Positions 1 to 5,654 of a stretch of DNA of 7,767 nt are shown one piece after another. A model generated the notes under the pieces. The model was not told the DNA's origin and did no database searches. It worked only from the letters and a program-made list of their open reading frames with translations. The stretch is from contig NZ_JAVHLH010000132.1 of NCBI RefSeq assembly GCF_031082345.1, forward strand, positions 1-7,767, given 5' to 3'. Origin of the DNA: Brevundimonas sp. (GTDB taxonomy: Bacteria > Pseudomonadota > Alphaproteobacteria > Caulobacterales > Caulobacteraceae). Position numbers and translations under genes: made by a program. Position 1 is the first letter of the stretch. The number at the start of each line of letters is the position of its first letter.

Positions 1-117
1 CGCCGCAGCCCCGTTCTGGCGGGCGCGGCGCACGCGCCCGGCCACGGCCAGGATGGTCTGCAAGGCCGCGAGCACGAGGGCGAGGATGAGGGCGAAGGCG
101 CCCGCTTCGACGATCAC
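1..117 (-). CDS. ccmF: Cytochrome c maturation protein CcmF, N-terminal fragment (runs off the window)
   Basis: Only the first 39 codons are present; the gene continues past the left edge. CcmF is a large inner-membrane protein of the System I cytochrome c maturation pathway, which works with CcmI/CcmH to transfer haem from CcmE to apocytochrome c. The visible part begins with a GTG start and reads VIVEAGAFALILALVLAALQ, a first transmembrane helix preceded by the short acidic start typical of CcmF, then an Arg-rich cytoplasmic stretch. The GTG shares its last bases with the TGA of ccmE (GTGA at 114-117), so translation is probably coupled; I see no clear Shine-Dalgarno sequence. The call rests on this N-terminal pattern plus its position directly after ccmI and ccmE. 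Confidence 0.88.
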   Translation of the reverse strand, partial: MIVEAGAFALILALVLAALQTILAVAGRVRRARQNGAAA

Positions 118-590
118 GGAGCCACCGCCGCGGCGGTGTCGTCGGGACGCCACTCGCCCTTGGCCTTGAGGCTGTCGGCGACCTCGCGCGGCATATAGGT
201 CTCGTCGTGCTTGGCCAGCACCTGGGTGGCGCGGAAGCTGCGGTCGGGCAGGAAGGCCCCCTGGGCCACCACGCCCTCTCCCTCGGCGAACAGGTCGGGC
301 AGGTCGCCGCGATAGATCACGCGGGTGGTGGCCACATTGTCGGTGACGGCGAAGGCGACCTGGCCCGAATCGTCGTGGACCACGCTGCCGGTCTCGACCA
401 GTCCGCCCAGCCGGACGACGCGGCCCGCCGGAGCGTTTTCCGCCGTCGCCTCGGAGGGCGAGAAGAAGAAGGTCACGCTGTCGCGCATGGCGTAGAGCGA
501 CAGGCCCACGGCCAGGGCCAGCACCGGCGCCACGGCGGCCACGACCCACAGGCGGCGGCGGGCCTTGGGCGATTTCGGCAGCCAGCTCAT
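114..590 (-). CDS. ccmE: Cytochrome c maturation haem chaperone CcmE
   Basis: CcmE binds haem covalently in the periplasm and hands it to the CcmF/CcmH/CcmI ligation machinery. The 158-residue protein has the family layout: a basic N-terminus, one membrane anchor at about residues 14-34, then a periplasmic OB-fold domain. The haem-attachment signature is intact, with His128 and Tyr132 in the segment LAKHDETYMP (HxxxY type). The segment around residues 92-110, including GDLPDLF and EGEGVVAQG, is also typical of CcmE. The ATG at 588-590 was chosen because it follows a good GGAG ribosome site seven bases upstream (minus-strand copy of 598-601) and gives the usual length; the open frame extends further upstream but into ccmI. 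It overlaps the ccmI stop by four bases (ATGA) and the ccmF start by four bases (GTGA), so the three genes form a translationally coupled unit. Confidence 0.97.
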   Translation of the reverse strand: MSWLPKSPKARRRLWVVAAVAPVLALAVGLSLYAMRDSVTFFFSPSEATAENAPAGRVVRLGGLVETGSVVHDDSGQVAFAVTDNVATTRVIYRGDLPDLFAEGEGVVAQGAFLPDRSFRATQVLAKHDETYMPREVADSLKAKGEWRPDDTAAAVAP

Positions 591-1405
591 GATTCGTCTC
601 CGGCCAGACGGGCCTCCAGCTCGGTCCGGGCGGGGTCTCGCGGGTCCAGCGCGGCGATCAGGGGCGACCACATCTCGCGCGCCATCGCGGTGTCGCCCCG
701 GGCCATGGCCGCGTCGCCGAGGAAATAACGCGCGCCGCCCTGAGCGGGATCAAGCTCGAGCGCCCGGCGGAAGGCCGCCTCGGCGTCGCCGCTGACCGCG
801 CCGTTGTTGGCCCGCGCCAGGCTGACGCCCAGCCGGGTCCAGCCGCCGGCGTCGTCCGGCCGCACCGCCACCGCCCGGCGGAAGGCGGAGACCGCGCCGA
901 TCGGATCGCCGGCCTCGAATCGGGCGGCGCCGAGCATGGTCAGGGCCTGATGATCATTGGGGCGTTCCTCGACCACGCGGGCGACCACCGCCGCGACCTG
1001 CGGCGGCTGGAGCGTGTCCAGGTGGGTCGCCCATTCGTCGACGCGCCGTTCAAACGCCTGATCGGGCAGGCCCGGGGCGCCGAAGGTCATGTAGAGCCCG
1101 ACGGTCGCGGCGACGCCGGCGACGATCCCGCCCAGCACCCAGAAGCGGTCGCGGGGTTCGGCGGCGACCGGGGCGGTCTCGCGCCGGGCCGACAGGATGC
1201 GGCGGCCGGCCTCGGCCCGCGCTGCGGCCCAGGCCGCGTCGTCGAGCAGTCCGCGCGCCTTCAGGCGATCGAGTTCGTCCAGTTCGACCGAGGCGGTGGC
1301 GGGCGTCACCAGCTCGCCCACGTCCGCGCCGCGCCGCGCGCCGGCCAGCACCAGCAGGCCCGCGAGCGCCGACATCAGCGCCGTCATGATCCAGAAAATC
1401 GTCAT
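587..1405 (-). CDS. ccmI: Cytochrome c maturation protein CcmI (CycH), TPR protein
   Basis: CcmI is an inner-membrane protein that presents apocytochrome c to the haem ligation complex through a periplasmic tetratricopeptide repeat domain. The 272-residue product has a transmembrane helix at about residues 3-22, a cytoplasmic loop (about 25-87) containing the typical segment ELDELDRLKARGLLDD, a second helix at about 88-107, and then TPR-like helix pairs from about 150 to 250 (for example ALTMLGAARFEAGDPIGAVS and the segment ending RALELDPAQGGARYFLGD). It appears to lack the long C-terminal periplasmic part of some CcmI/CycH proteins. The ATG at 1403-1405 was chosen because it places the first helix at the N-terminus; the longer open frame would overlap the upstream gene. 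The upstream gene ends 20 bases away and ccmE overlaps its stop by four bases. Confidence 0.93.
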   Translation of the reverse strand: MTIFWIMTALMSALAGLLVLAGARRGADVGELVTPATASVELDELDRLKARGLLDDAAWAAARAEAGRRILSARRETAPVAAEPRDRFWVLGGIVAGVAATVGLYMTFGAPGLPDQAFERRVDEWATHLDTLQPPQVAAVVARVVEERPNDHQALTMLGAARFEAGDPIGAVSAFRRAVAVRPDDAGGWTRLGVSLARANNGAVSGDAEAAFRRALELDPAQGGARYFLGDAAMARGDTAMAREMWSPLIAALDPRDPARTELEARLAGDES

Positions 1406-1425
1406 CGCCCCGGCGATGTAGCCGA

Positions 1426-2787
1426 TCAGGCGGCCCGCGACGAGGGCTTCGACCCGCCCTTGCCCGCCCCGGCCACTGCGGCGCGGCGACGCACCGTGCG
1501 GGCGGCGTCCCGGGCATCGATCAGATCGAGGCACCGGGCGGCCAGTTCGACCAGGCGCAGGGCGTTGACCTCATCCTTCGCCTCGCCGTCATTCACCGCC
1601 AGCAGAGCCTGGTCGGCGTAGTCGGTAAGGCGGTCGGTCAGGGATTCCACGAGAGTCTTGCGATCCGACTCGGCCCCGAAGATCGAGGCCGGACCCCGCA
1701 CCGCGCCAACCAGTTTCAGCAGATGCCGGACCGCCTGGACGGTTTCGCCCTGGACCGGGGCGGTCAGCTGCGGCGACTTGCGGGTCATGCGGCCGGCGAT
1801 CGGGACCCGCTCCAGCGGCAGCGCCTTGTCCACGGCCCGGTCGGCGGCGCGGAGGAAGGCGGAGAGCTGGCCGGAGAGGCTGACGCGCGCGTCACGCACC
1901 GACTTGCCCCAGACGCTGAGCGGATTGAGGGTCAGGGTCACGTCCAGTTCGCTGAGAACGTTGGCGCACCAGGTCAGGTCCTCGATGACCGGGTCGACGT
2001 TGGCGAGGTCCGAGCCGGGCCGGAAGGCCCCGATCCGCGCGACGCGCGTATCGACCCCGGCGATCAGCCTTTCGACGAAGCCGGACAGCTCGGAGGCGCT
2101 CAGGAAGCCTTCGCGCCCGGACGAGCACGAGCTCTGGGTGATGATGCGCAGGATCAGGACCGCGTCATCCAGATGCGAGAACAGCATCTCCAGCACCCGT
2201 TGGGCCCCGTCGATATGAATCCCCGCGCAATCCTTGATCAGCAGCCGCAGTTCGGCGACCTGGTCGCCGTCAGGCCGTTTCAGCCAGACCTCGATCGAGG
2301 GCAGGCCCCGGCGGGCCAGATGGGCCAGATCCAGACAGGCGGCGAGGTCGAACAGGCCCCGCTCGCGGCGCTCCGGTTCAAGATCGGCCGGCCAGATCGT
2401 CTCGGGGCGATCGCGCACCGCGGCGGCGGCGGCGAGACAGATGCGGTCGGACACGGCCACGGCGTCCGGCCCCTCCTCGTCCAGCTGCGGCAGCAGGGCG
2501 GGCTCGCGCGCCGATCCGGCCTTCCACAGGCGCGGCAGGACGGCCGGCGGAAAGGTCATGGCCTCGATGCCGTCGGCGCGTTGTCTGAACATCGGCAGCA
2601 GGGGGGCCATGACGAGACGGCGGCGTTTGCGGTCCTGCACCTCGTCCGCGAGCATGGCGCCGAGCTCCAGCGCCCGCGCGCCCGGAAGGGCGACCGCGGC
2701 CGCTGAGAGTTTCACCAGCGTGGCGTCGGGCGACTGCTCGATCAGAGCAGCCAGGGCGACGCGATGGGCGGTGGACAGCCCCGACAT
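1426..2787 (-). CDS. Unrecognised 453-residue soluble protein between the sensor kinase and ccmI
   Basis: I do not recognise this family. The protein has no signal peptide and no membrane segment, so it is probably cytoplasmic. It is rich in Ala, Leu, Asp and Arg and looks almost wholly alpha-helical, with repeated amphipathic stretches (about residues 5-50, 140-165, 195-215, 350-365, 375-395, 405-430) that would suit a helical-repeat scaffold. A hydrophilic tail (about 430-453) containing GAGKGGSKPSSRAA is likely disordered. There is no P-loop, Cys-pair metal site or obvious catalytic motif. Single cysteines are scattered through it (for example C187, C221, C274, C419). The ATG start has a GAGG ribosome site seven bases upstream (minus-strand copy of 2795-2798). 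It lies 82 bases after the kinase gene and ends 20 bases before ccmI, so it is likely co-transcribed with both. This context suggests a link to cytochrome c maturation or to the two-component system, but no function can be assigned. Confidence 0.85.
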   Translation of the reverse strand: MSGLSTAHRVALAALIEQSPDATLVKLSAAAVALPGARALELGAMLADEVQDRKRRRLVMAPLLPMFRQRADGIEAMTFPPAVLPRLWKAGSAREPALLPQLDEEGPDAVAVSDRICLAAAAAVRDRPETIWPADLEPERRERGLFDLAACLDLAHLARRGLPSIEVWLKRPDGDQVAELRLLIKDCAGIHIDGAQRVLEMLFSHLDDAVLILRIITQSSCSSGREGFLSASELSGFVERLIAGVDTRVARIGAFRPGSDLANVDPVIEDLTWCANVLSELDVTLTLNPLSVWGKSVRDARVSLSGQLSAFLRAADRAVDKALPLERVPIAGRMTRKSPQLTAPVQGETVQAVRHLLKLVGAVRGPASIFGAESDRKTLVESLTDRLTDYADQALLAVNDGEAKDEVNALRLVELAARCLDLIDARDAARTVRRRAAVAGAGKGGSKPSSRAA

Positions 2788-2869
2788 TCAGGCACCTCAC
2801 GACCGGTCAAGCTTCCGGCCGGGGCCATGCTGCCTCGACAGAGTTAACATTGACTATCCGGAACGCCGT
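2788..2869 (-). other. 82-base gap between the kinase gene and the unknown gene
   Basis: It holds the GAGG ribosome site for the 453-residue protein and a GTTAAC palindrome at about 2843-2848. I find no hairpin with a T-run, so the operon may read through, and no convincing promoter hexamers. An internal promoter driving the unknown gene and the ccm genes cannot be excluded. Confidence 0.4.
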
Positions 2870-4342
2870 TCAGGCCTCGGCGGCGGGCAGTTCCAGCACG
2901 ACCTTCAGACCGCCCAATTCGCTGTCCGAGAGCGAAATCCGGCCGTCGTAGGCGCGGGTCAGTTCGACCACGATCGACAGGCCGAGGCCAGAGCCCGGCG
3001 TGGTCTCGTCCATCCGGGCCCCACGCTGCAGAGCCGCCTCGCGCTGGTCCTCGGGCAGGCCGGGGCCGTCGTCCTCGACCACGACCACCATCTGGCCCAG
3101 TCCCGTGGCGCCGGCGGAGACCCGCACGCGGCGCCGGGCCCATTTGCAGGCGTTTTCCATCAGGTTGCCGAGGAGCTCCTGCAGGTCCTGCCGCTCGCCC
3201 CGGAACGCCAGGTCCTCGGGCGCACGCCAGTCGATGACCACGCCCTTGTCCTCGAACACCCGCTCCAGCATCACGGCCATCTCGTCGAGCACGGGCTCGA
3301 TGGGGGTGATCTCTCCCAGCATCTGGGCCCGGGCGGCGGCGCGGGCGCGCCTGAGGTGGTGATCGACCTGGGCCTTCATGACCTCGGTCTGGCGACGCAC
3401 CATGTCCGGCAAGGGCCCCTTCTTCGACCCGGCCTCCGCGAGCATCACGGACAACGGCGTCTTCAGCGCGTGGGCCAGATTGCCGACGTGGGTCCGCTGG
3501 CGCTCGACCGTCTCCTGATTGTGGTCCAGCAGGCGGTTGACCTGTTCGGCGAGCGGCTGGATTTCGAGGGGATAGACGCGGGCGATCCGCGCGGCCCTGC
3601 CCTTGCGGACATCGGCGATCTCGTTCCTGAGCGCATAGAGCGGCCGCAGACCGATCCGGACCTGCAGGAAGACCGCGATCACCAGGCCGAGGCCGAGGAT
3701 CAGCAGGGCGGTCCAGGTGAAGGTGGCGAACTGGCGGGTGTCGTTGTCGATGTTCGAGCGGTCGATGCCGGCCAGGAAGACCACGGGCTGCGTCCGGCCC
3801 GGCAGCTGTTTCATGCTCGCCGCCACTCGCAACGGCACGCCCAGGGGCCCCTCCCCGCCGCGGCGCAGGCCGTCCGGGTCGTTGTAGCTGATGGTCGCGC
3901 CGCGGGCGGCGGTGAGGCGGGCGGGAAGCTCTGCGGGGATGGACAGGCTCTCGCCCGCCAGAGAGGGAGAGCGAAAGAGGATGCGCAGGCGTCCGTCCGG
4001 CCCCGGTTCGGCCACGGCCCAGTATTTGCCGGACAGGGGGCGCAGGGTGCGGTCGTCCCGGACCTCGTCCACGGTCAGGGAGCCGTCGGACGCGGCGTTG
4101 GTCGCCACGACCACCTCGTCGATGGTGTCGGACAGGACGGCGCCGAGCCGGCGCAGTGCGGATTCCTGGTACTGGTTGGTCAGAGCCCAGCCGGCCAGGA
4201 CGAGGGCGACCACGATCCAGGCCGAGGCCAGCCATATCAGGCGCCGTGTGAGGCTTCGTCCCGGGCGCCCGAACCAGCGGCCCCAGTTGCGCGGCTCGTT
4301 CGCCGCCGCGGCGTCGACAGGGCCCCCCGCGCCGTCCGTCAC
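2870..4342 (-). CDS. PhoQ/FeuQ-type membrane sensor histidine kinase
   Basis: An inner-membrane sensor kinase of 490 residues that should phosphorylate the response regulator encoded just upstream. Order of parts: cytoplasmic leader (1-32), transmembrane helix about 33-54, periplasmic sensor domain about 55-207 (with the segment LRPLSGKYWAV, a type common in alphaproteobacterial kinases of this class), second helix about 208-227, HAMP linker about 228-283, and a phosphoacceptor helix with His291 in NLAHALKTPL. That motif has Lys where HExxR-type kinases have Arg and resembles THSLKTPL of PhoQ. The ATPase domain has the N box around Asn397 (LLGNLMENACKWA), the G1 box DDGPGLP (424-430) and the G2 box GSGLGL (450-455); all key residues are intact. 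The start is GTG and overlaps the regulator's TGA (GTGA, 4339-4342), with GGGGAG upstream. With the adjacent ccm genes, this matches the rhizobial feuPQ-cycHJKL arrangement; equivalence to FeuQ is inferred. Confidence 0.95.
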   Translation of the reverse strand: MTDGAGGPVDAAAANEPRNWGRWFGRPGRSLTRRLIWLASAWIVVALVLAGWALTNQYQESALRRLGAVLSDTIDEVVVATNAASDGSLTVDEVRDDRTLRPLSGKYWAVAEPGPDGRLRILFRSPSLAGESLSIPAELPARLTAARGATISYNDPDGLRRGGEGPLGVPLRVAASMKQLPGRTQPVVFLAGIDRSNIDNDTRQFATFTWTALLILGLGLVIAVFLQVRIGLRPLYALRNEIADVRKGRAARIARVYPLEIQPLAEQVNRLLDHNQETVERQRTHVGNLAHALKTPLSVMLAEAGSKKGPLPDMVRRQTEVMKAQVDHHLRRARAAARAQMLGEITPIEPVLDEMAVMLERVFEDKGVVIDWRAPEDLAFRGERQDLQELLGNLMENACKWARRRVRVSAGATGLGQMVVVVEDDGPGLPEDQREAALQRGARMDETTPGSGLGLSIVVELTRAYDGRISLSDSELGGLKVVLELPAAEA

Positions 4343-5019
4343 GTCTCGTCGTTCTCCCCGGGCAGGGACGTCAGCCGGTAGCCGAGGCCGCGCACCGTCT
4401 CGATCCGGTCCGGACCGATCTTCTTGCGCAGGCGGCCGACGAAGACCTCGATGGTGTTGGAATCCCGGTCGAAGTCCTGGTCGTAGAGATGTTCGACCAG
4501 TTCGGTGCGGCTGATCACCCGGCCCTGGTGCATCATCAGATAGTGCAGCAGGCGGTATTCGAGGGAGGTGAGGCGCAGGGGTTCGCCGTTGACGGTCGCC
4601 CGCGCCGCGCGGGGATCCAGACGCAGGCCGCCGCAGGCCAGGGTGGAGGAGGCGATGCCGGCGGAGCGGCGCAGCAGGGCCCTCAGCCGGGCCAGCAGCT
4701 CCTCGGTGTGAAACGGCTTGGTCAGATAGTCGTCGGCGCCGGCGTCAAAGCCCGAGACCTTGTCCGACCAGGCGCCGCGCGCAGTCAGGATAAGCACCGG
4801 CGTGGTCTTGCCGTCGCGGCGCCAGCGCTCGAGCACCGACACGCCGTCGATCTTGGGCAGGCCCAGATCCAGCACGACCACGTCGTAGGGCTCGGTGTCG
4901 CCGAGGAAATGAGCCTCCTCGCCGTCGGCGGCGTGGTCCACCGCGTAGCCGGCGTCGGACAGCGCGCCCTTCAGCTGGCGCGACAGGTCAACGTCGTCCT
5001 CGACTAGCAGCACGCGCAT
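4339..5019 (-). CDS. OmpR/PhoP-family response regulator (FeuP-like)
   Basis: A DNA-binding response regulator of 226 residues. The receiver domain (about 1-115) has the acidic pocket E7/D8/D9, phosphoacceptor Asp51 in VVLDLGLP, Thr79 in ILTARG and Lys101 in YLTKPF. The C-terminal winged-helix domain (about 128-220) ends with IETVRGLGYRL, the OmpR/PhoP hallmark, with the recognition helix around SNTIEVFVGRLRKKIG. The ATG directly abuts the TGA of the PepSY-like gene, and a GGAG ribosome site (minus-strand copy of 5028-5031) lies eight bases upstream inside that gene; the kinase start overlaps its own stop. The pair should act as a phosphorelay. OmpR-family regulators bind direct repeats spaced 11 bp apart, and two such repeats lie in the control region 5416-5654, so autoregulation is likely. 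Closest named relatives by type are PhoP and FeuP; the orthologue assignment is inference. Confidence 0.96.
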   Translation of the reverse strand: MRVLLVEDDVDLSRQLKGALSDAGYAVDHAADGEEAHFLGDTEPYDVVVLDLGLPKIDGVSVLERWRRDGKTTPVLILTARGAWSDKVSGFDAGADDYLTKPFHTEELLARLRALLRRSAGIASSTLACGGLRLDPRAARATVNGEPLRLTSLEYRLLHYLMMHQGRVISRTELVEHLYDQDFDRDSNTIEVFVGRLRKKIGPDRIETVRGLGYRLTSLPGENDET

Positions 5020-5415
5020 TCAGCGTTCTCCGATCACCCGGCCGGTGCGGCCGTCCACCATGATGTCCGCGACACGGCCGCCGGGATACTCCCAGCGGAC
5101 CACGATCGTGTCGCCGCGATTGCTGGCGCCGAGGAAGCGGCCGGGCCGACCCGCCGAAGCGCGCTGGACGGCGGCGCCGACGCTGACGCGCGGGGACTCG
5201 ACGGATTGTTCACGAGAGGGCCGCTCGCGCTGGCCGCCGGACTGGCCGCCGGACTGGCCGCGATCGCCACGGTCCTGCACGCCGCCGCCACCGCCCGTCG
5301 CGGCGCGGCGTTCCTGTTGCCTCGCCTCGGCGCGGTCGCCACGATCCTGCGCCGCCGCCGACAGCGGCGCGGCGGCGAGCAGGGCGGCGAGGAGGAAGGC
5401 GGGCATCCGGGTCAT
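5020..5415 (-). CDS. Small secreted PepSY-like protein upstream of the two-component pair
   Basis: The predicted product is 131 residues. Residues 1-22 form a signal peptide (MTRMPAFLLAALLAAAPLSA, then AAQ), so it should be periplasmic. A low-complexity linker (about 23-75) follows, rich in Arg, Asp, Gln and Gly, with two QDRGDR copies and a GQSGGQSGGQ run. The C-terminal domain (about 76-131) resembles a single PepSY half-repeat: FLGASNRGDTIVVRWEYPGG, then VADIMVDGRTGRVIGER, whose D-x-x-T-G-x-V-ending strand is typical of PepSY. The ATG at 5413-5415 was chosen because it starts the signal peptide; a GTG at 5476-5478 is in frame but would add 21 charged residues before it, and an ATG at 5404-5406 is also possible. 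Its TGA abuts the regulator's ATG. By analogy with small periplasmic proteins beside sensor kinases (FeuN for FeuPQ in Sinorhizobium), it may modulate the kinase sensor domain; that role is inferred. Confidence 0.82.
   Translation of the reverse strand: MTRMPAFLLAALLAAAPLSAAAQDRGDRAEARQQERRAATGGGGGVQDRGDRGQSGGQSGGQRERPSREQSVESPRVSVGAAVQRASAGRPGRFLGASNRGDTIVVRWEYPGGRVADIMVDGRTGRVIGER
5230..5260. repeat. 12-bp tandem repeat inside the PepSY-like gene
   Basis: Two perfect copies of CTGGCCGCCGGA (5230-5241, 5242-5253) are followed by a partial third copy. On the coding strand they specify the GQSGGQSGGQ run of the linker. Copy number could change by slippage without shifting the frame, altering the linker length between the signal peptide and the PepSY-like domain. 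Confidence 0.75.
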
Positions 5416-5423
5416 GGGCGTTG

Positions 5424-5429
5424 ATCTAG
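5424..5429 (-). promoter_or_regulatory. Possible -10 element CTAGAT for the PepSY-regulator-kinase operon
   Basis: On the minus strand CTAGAT lies ten bases past the GTTCAG pair, where a class II OmpR/PhoP-type activator would place the -10 box. There is no recognisable -35 box; the direct repeat would occupy that place. The hexamer match alone is weak, so this call depends on the adjacent repeat. Confidence 0.3.
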
Positions 5430-5439
5430 GCCCCAGGCT

Positions 5440-5456
5440 CTGAACGACGGCTGAAC
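5440..5456 (-). promoter_or_regulatory. Candidate response-regulator operator GTTCAG-N5-GTTCAG upstream of the PepSY-like gene
   Basis: Read on the minus strand, two identical GTTCAG hexamers are separated by five bases (CCGTC), an 11-bp period. This has the geometry of a PhoP box (hexamer-N5-hexamer), which a dimer of an OmpR-type regulator binds head to tail. Ten bases further downstream on the minus strand is CTAGAT (5424-5429), a possible -10 element, which is close to the spacing seen in PhoP-activated promoters. If transcription starts there, the mRNA would be almost leaderless, at the ATG at 5415 or the one at 5406. If instead the promoter lies upstream, the site would repress. The repeat and spacing are seen; binding is inferred. 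Confidence 0.55.
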
Positions 5457-5550
5457 GGCGAGTGTAGACATATTTCACCGTAAGCGCGCCTCGCCGACCT
5501 CAAAGGAGCGCCCGCGCGGGAGACGCGCATGGATGCGTGGTCATCGACAT

Positions 5551-5570
5551 GAACGCAAGCTGACGCAAGC
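5551..5570. repeat. Tandem 10-bp repeat (ACGCAAGC core, two copies)
   Basis: GAACGCAAGC is followed directly by TGACGCAAGC; eight of ten positions are identical and the copies are one helical turn apart. The pair ends one base before the plus-strand GTTCAG site. It could be a second binding site for a regulator acting on the same face of the helix, or a chance duplication. Confidence 0.5.
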
Positions 5571-5571
5571 C

Positions 5572-5588
5572 GTTCAGGTCGGGCTCAG
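5572..5588 (+). promoter_or_regulatory. Candidate response-regulator operator GTTCAG-N5-GCTCAG upstream of the Arg/Asp-rich protein gene
   Basis: On the plus strand GTTCAG and GCTCAG are separated by five bases (GTCGG), giving the same hexamer and the same 11-bp period as the minus-strand site at 5440-5456. The orientation is toward the plus-strand gene, whose ATG is 66 bases downstream. I see no good -10 box at the expected distance. The shared sequence and spacing suggest that one regulator, most simply the one encoded at 4339-5019, controls both directions. Confidence 0.45.
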
Positions 5589-5654
5589 ACGAAAAGTCGT
5601 CTTGTCGGCGTCAACGCAGCCAGCCCGGCCGCGTCGAATGCGAAGGATAAGACG

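Larger units (their letters stand above)
5416..5654. promoter_or_regulatory. Divergent control region between the PepSY-regulator-kinase operon and the Arg/Asp-rich protein gene
   Basis: This is the only sizeable non-coding stretch in the window. It must hold promoters for both directions. It contains two 11-bp-phased direct repeats of a GTTCAG-like hexamer (5440-5456 on minus, 5572-5588 on plus), a 10-bp tandem repeat (5551-5570) and a small hairpin (5587-5602). I saw no convincing sigma70-type -35/-10 pair in either direction, which fits activator-dependent promoters. The sequence between about 5480 and 5545 shows nothing I can name. Confidence 0.75.

Noticed and set aside
587..1534. Longer ccmI starting at 1534
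   Set aside because: The extra 43 residues are Arg/Gly-rich, overlap the upstream gene and would bury the first membrane helix; the ATG at 1403-1405 gives the family N-terminus.
1723..2706. A 327-codon plus-strand frame opposite the 453-residue gene
   Set aside because: Composition is typical of an antisense frame in GC-rich DNA, and the minus-strand gene has a proper ribosome site and operon spacing.
2840..2860. TTAAC sequence as a CtrA binding site
   Set aside because: The second TTAA half-site at the seven-base spacing is absent on both strands.
2234..4381. A 715-codon open frame on the plus strand opposite the kinase and the unknown gene
   Set aside because: It is a GC-driven antisense shadow: it runs through the reverse of clearly coding kinase motifs (N, G1 and G2 boxes), its product is low-complexity and rich in Gly, Arg, Ala and His, and it matches no family.
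5416..5478. GTG start at 5476-5478 for the PepSY-like protein
   Set aside because: It would put a charged 21-residue leader before the signal peptide and would place the GTTCAG repeat inside coding sequence.
5587..5602. Hairpin AGACGA-AAAG-TCGTCT as a terminator
   Set aside because: The stem is only six base pairs and no T-run follows in either direction; it may be a minor leader structure.
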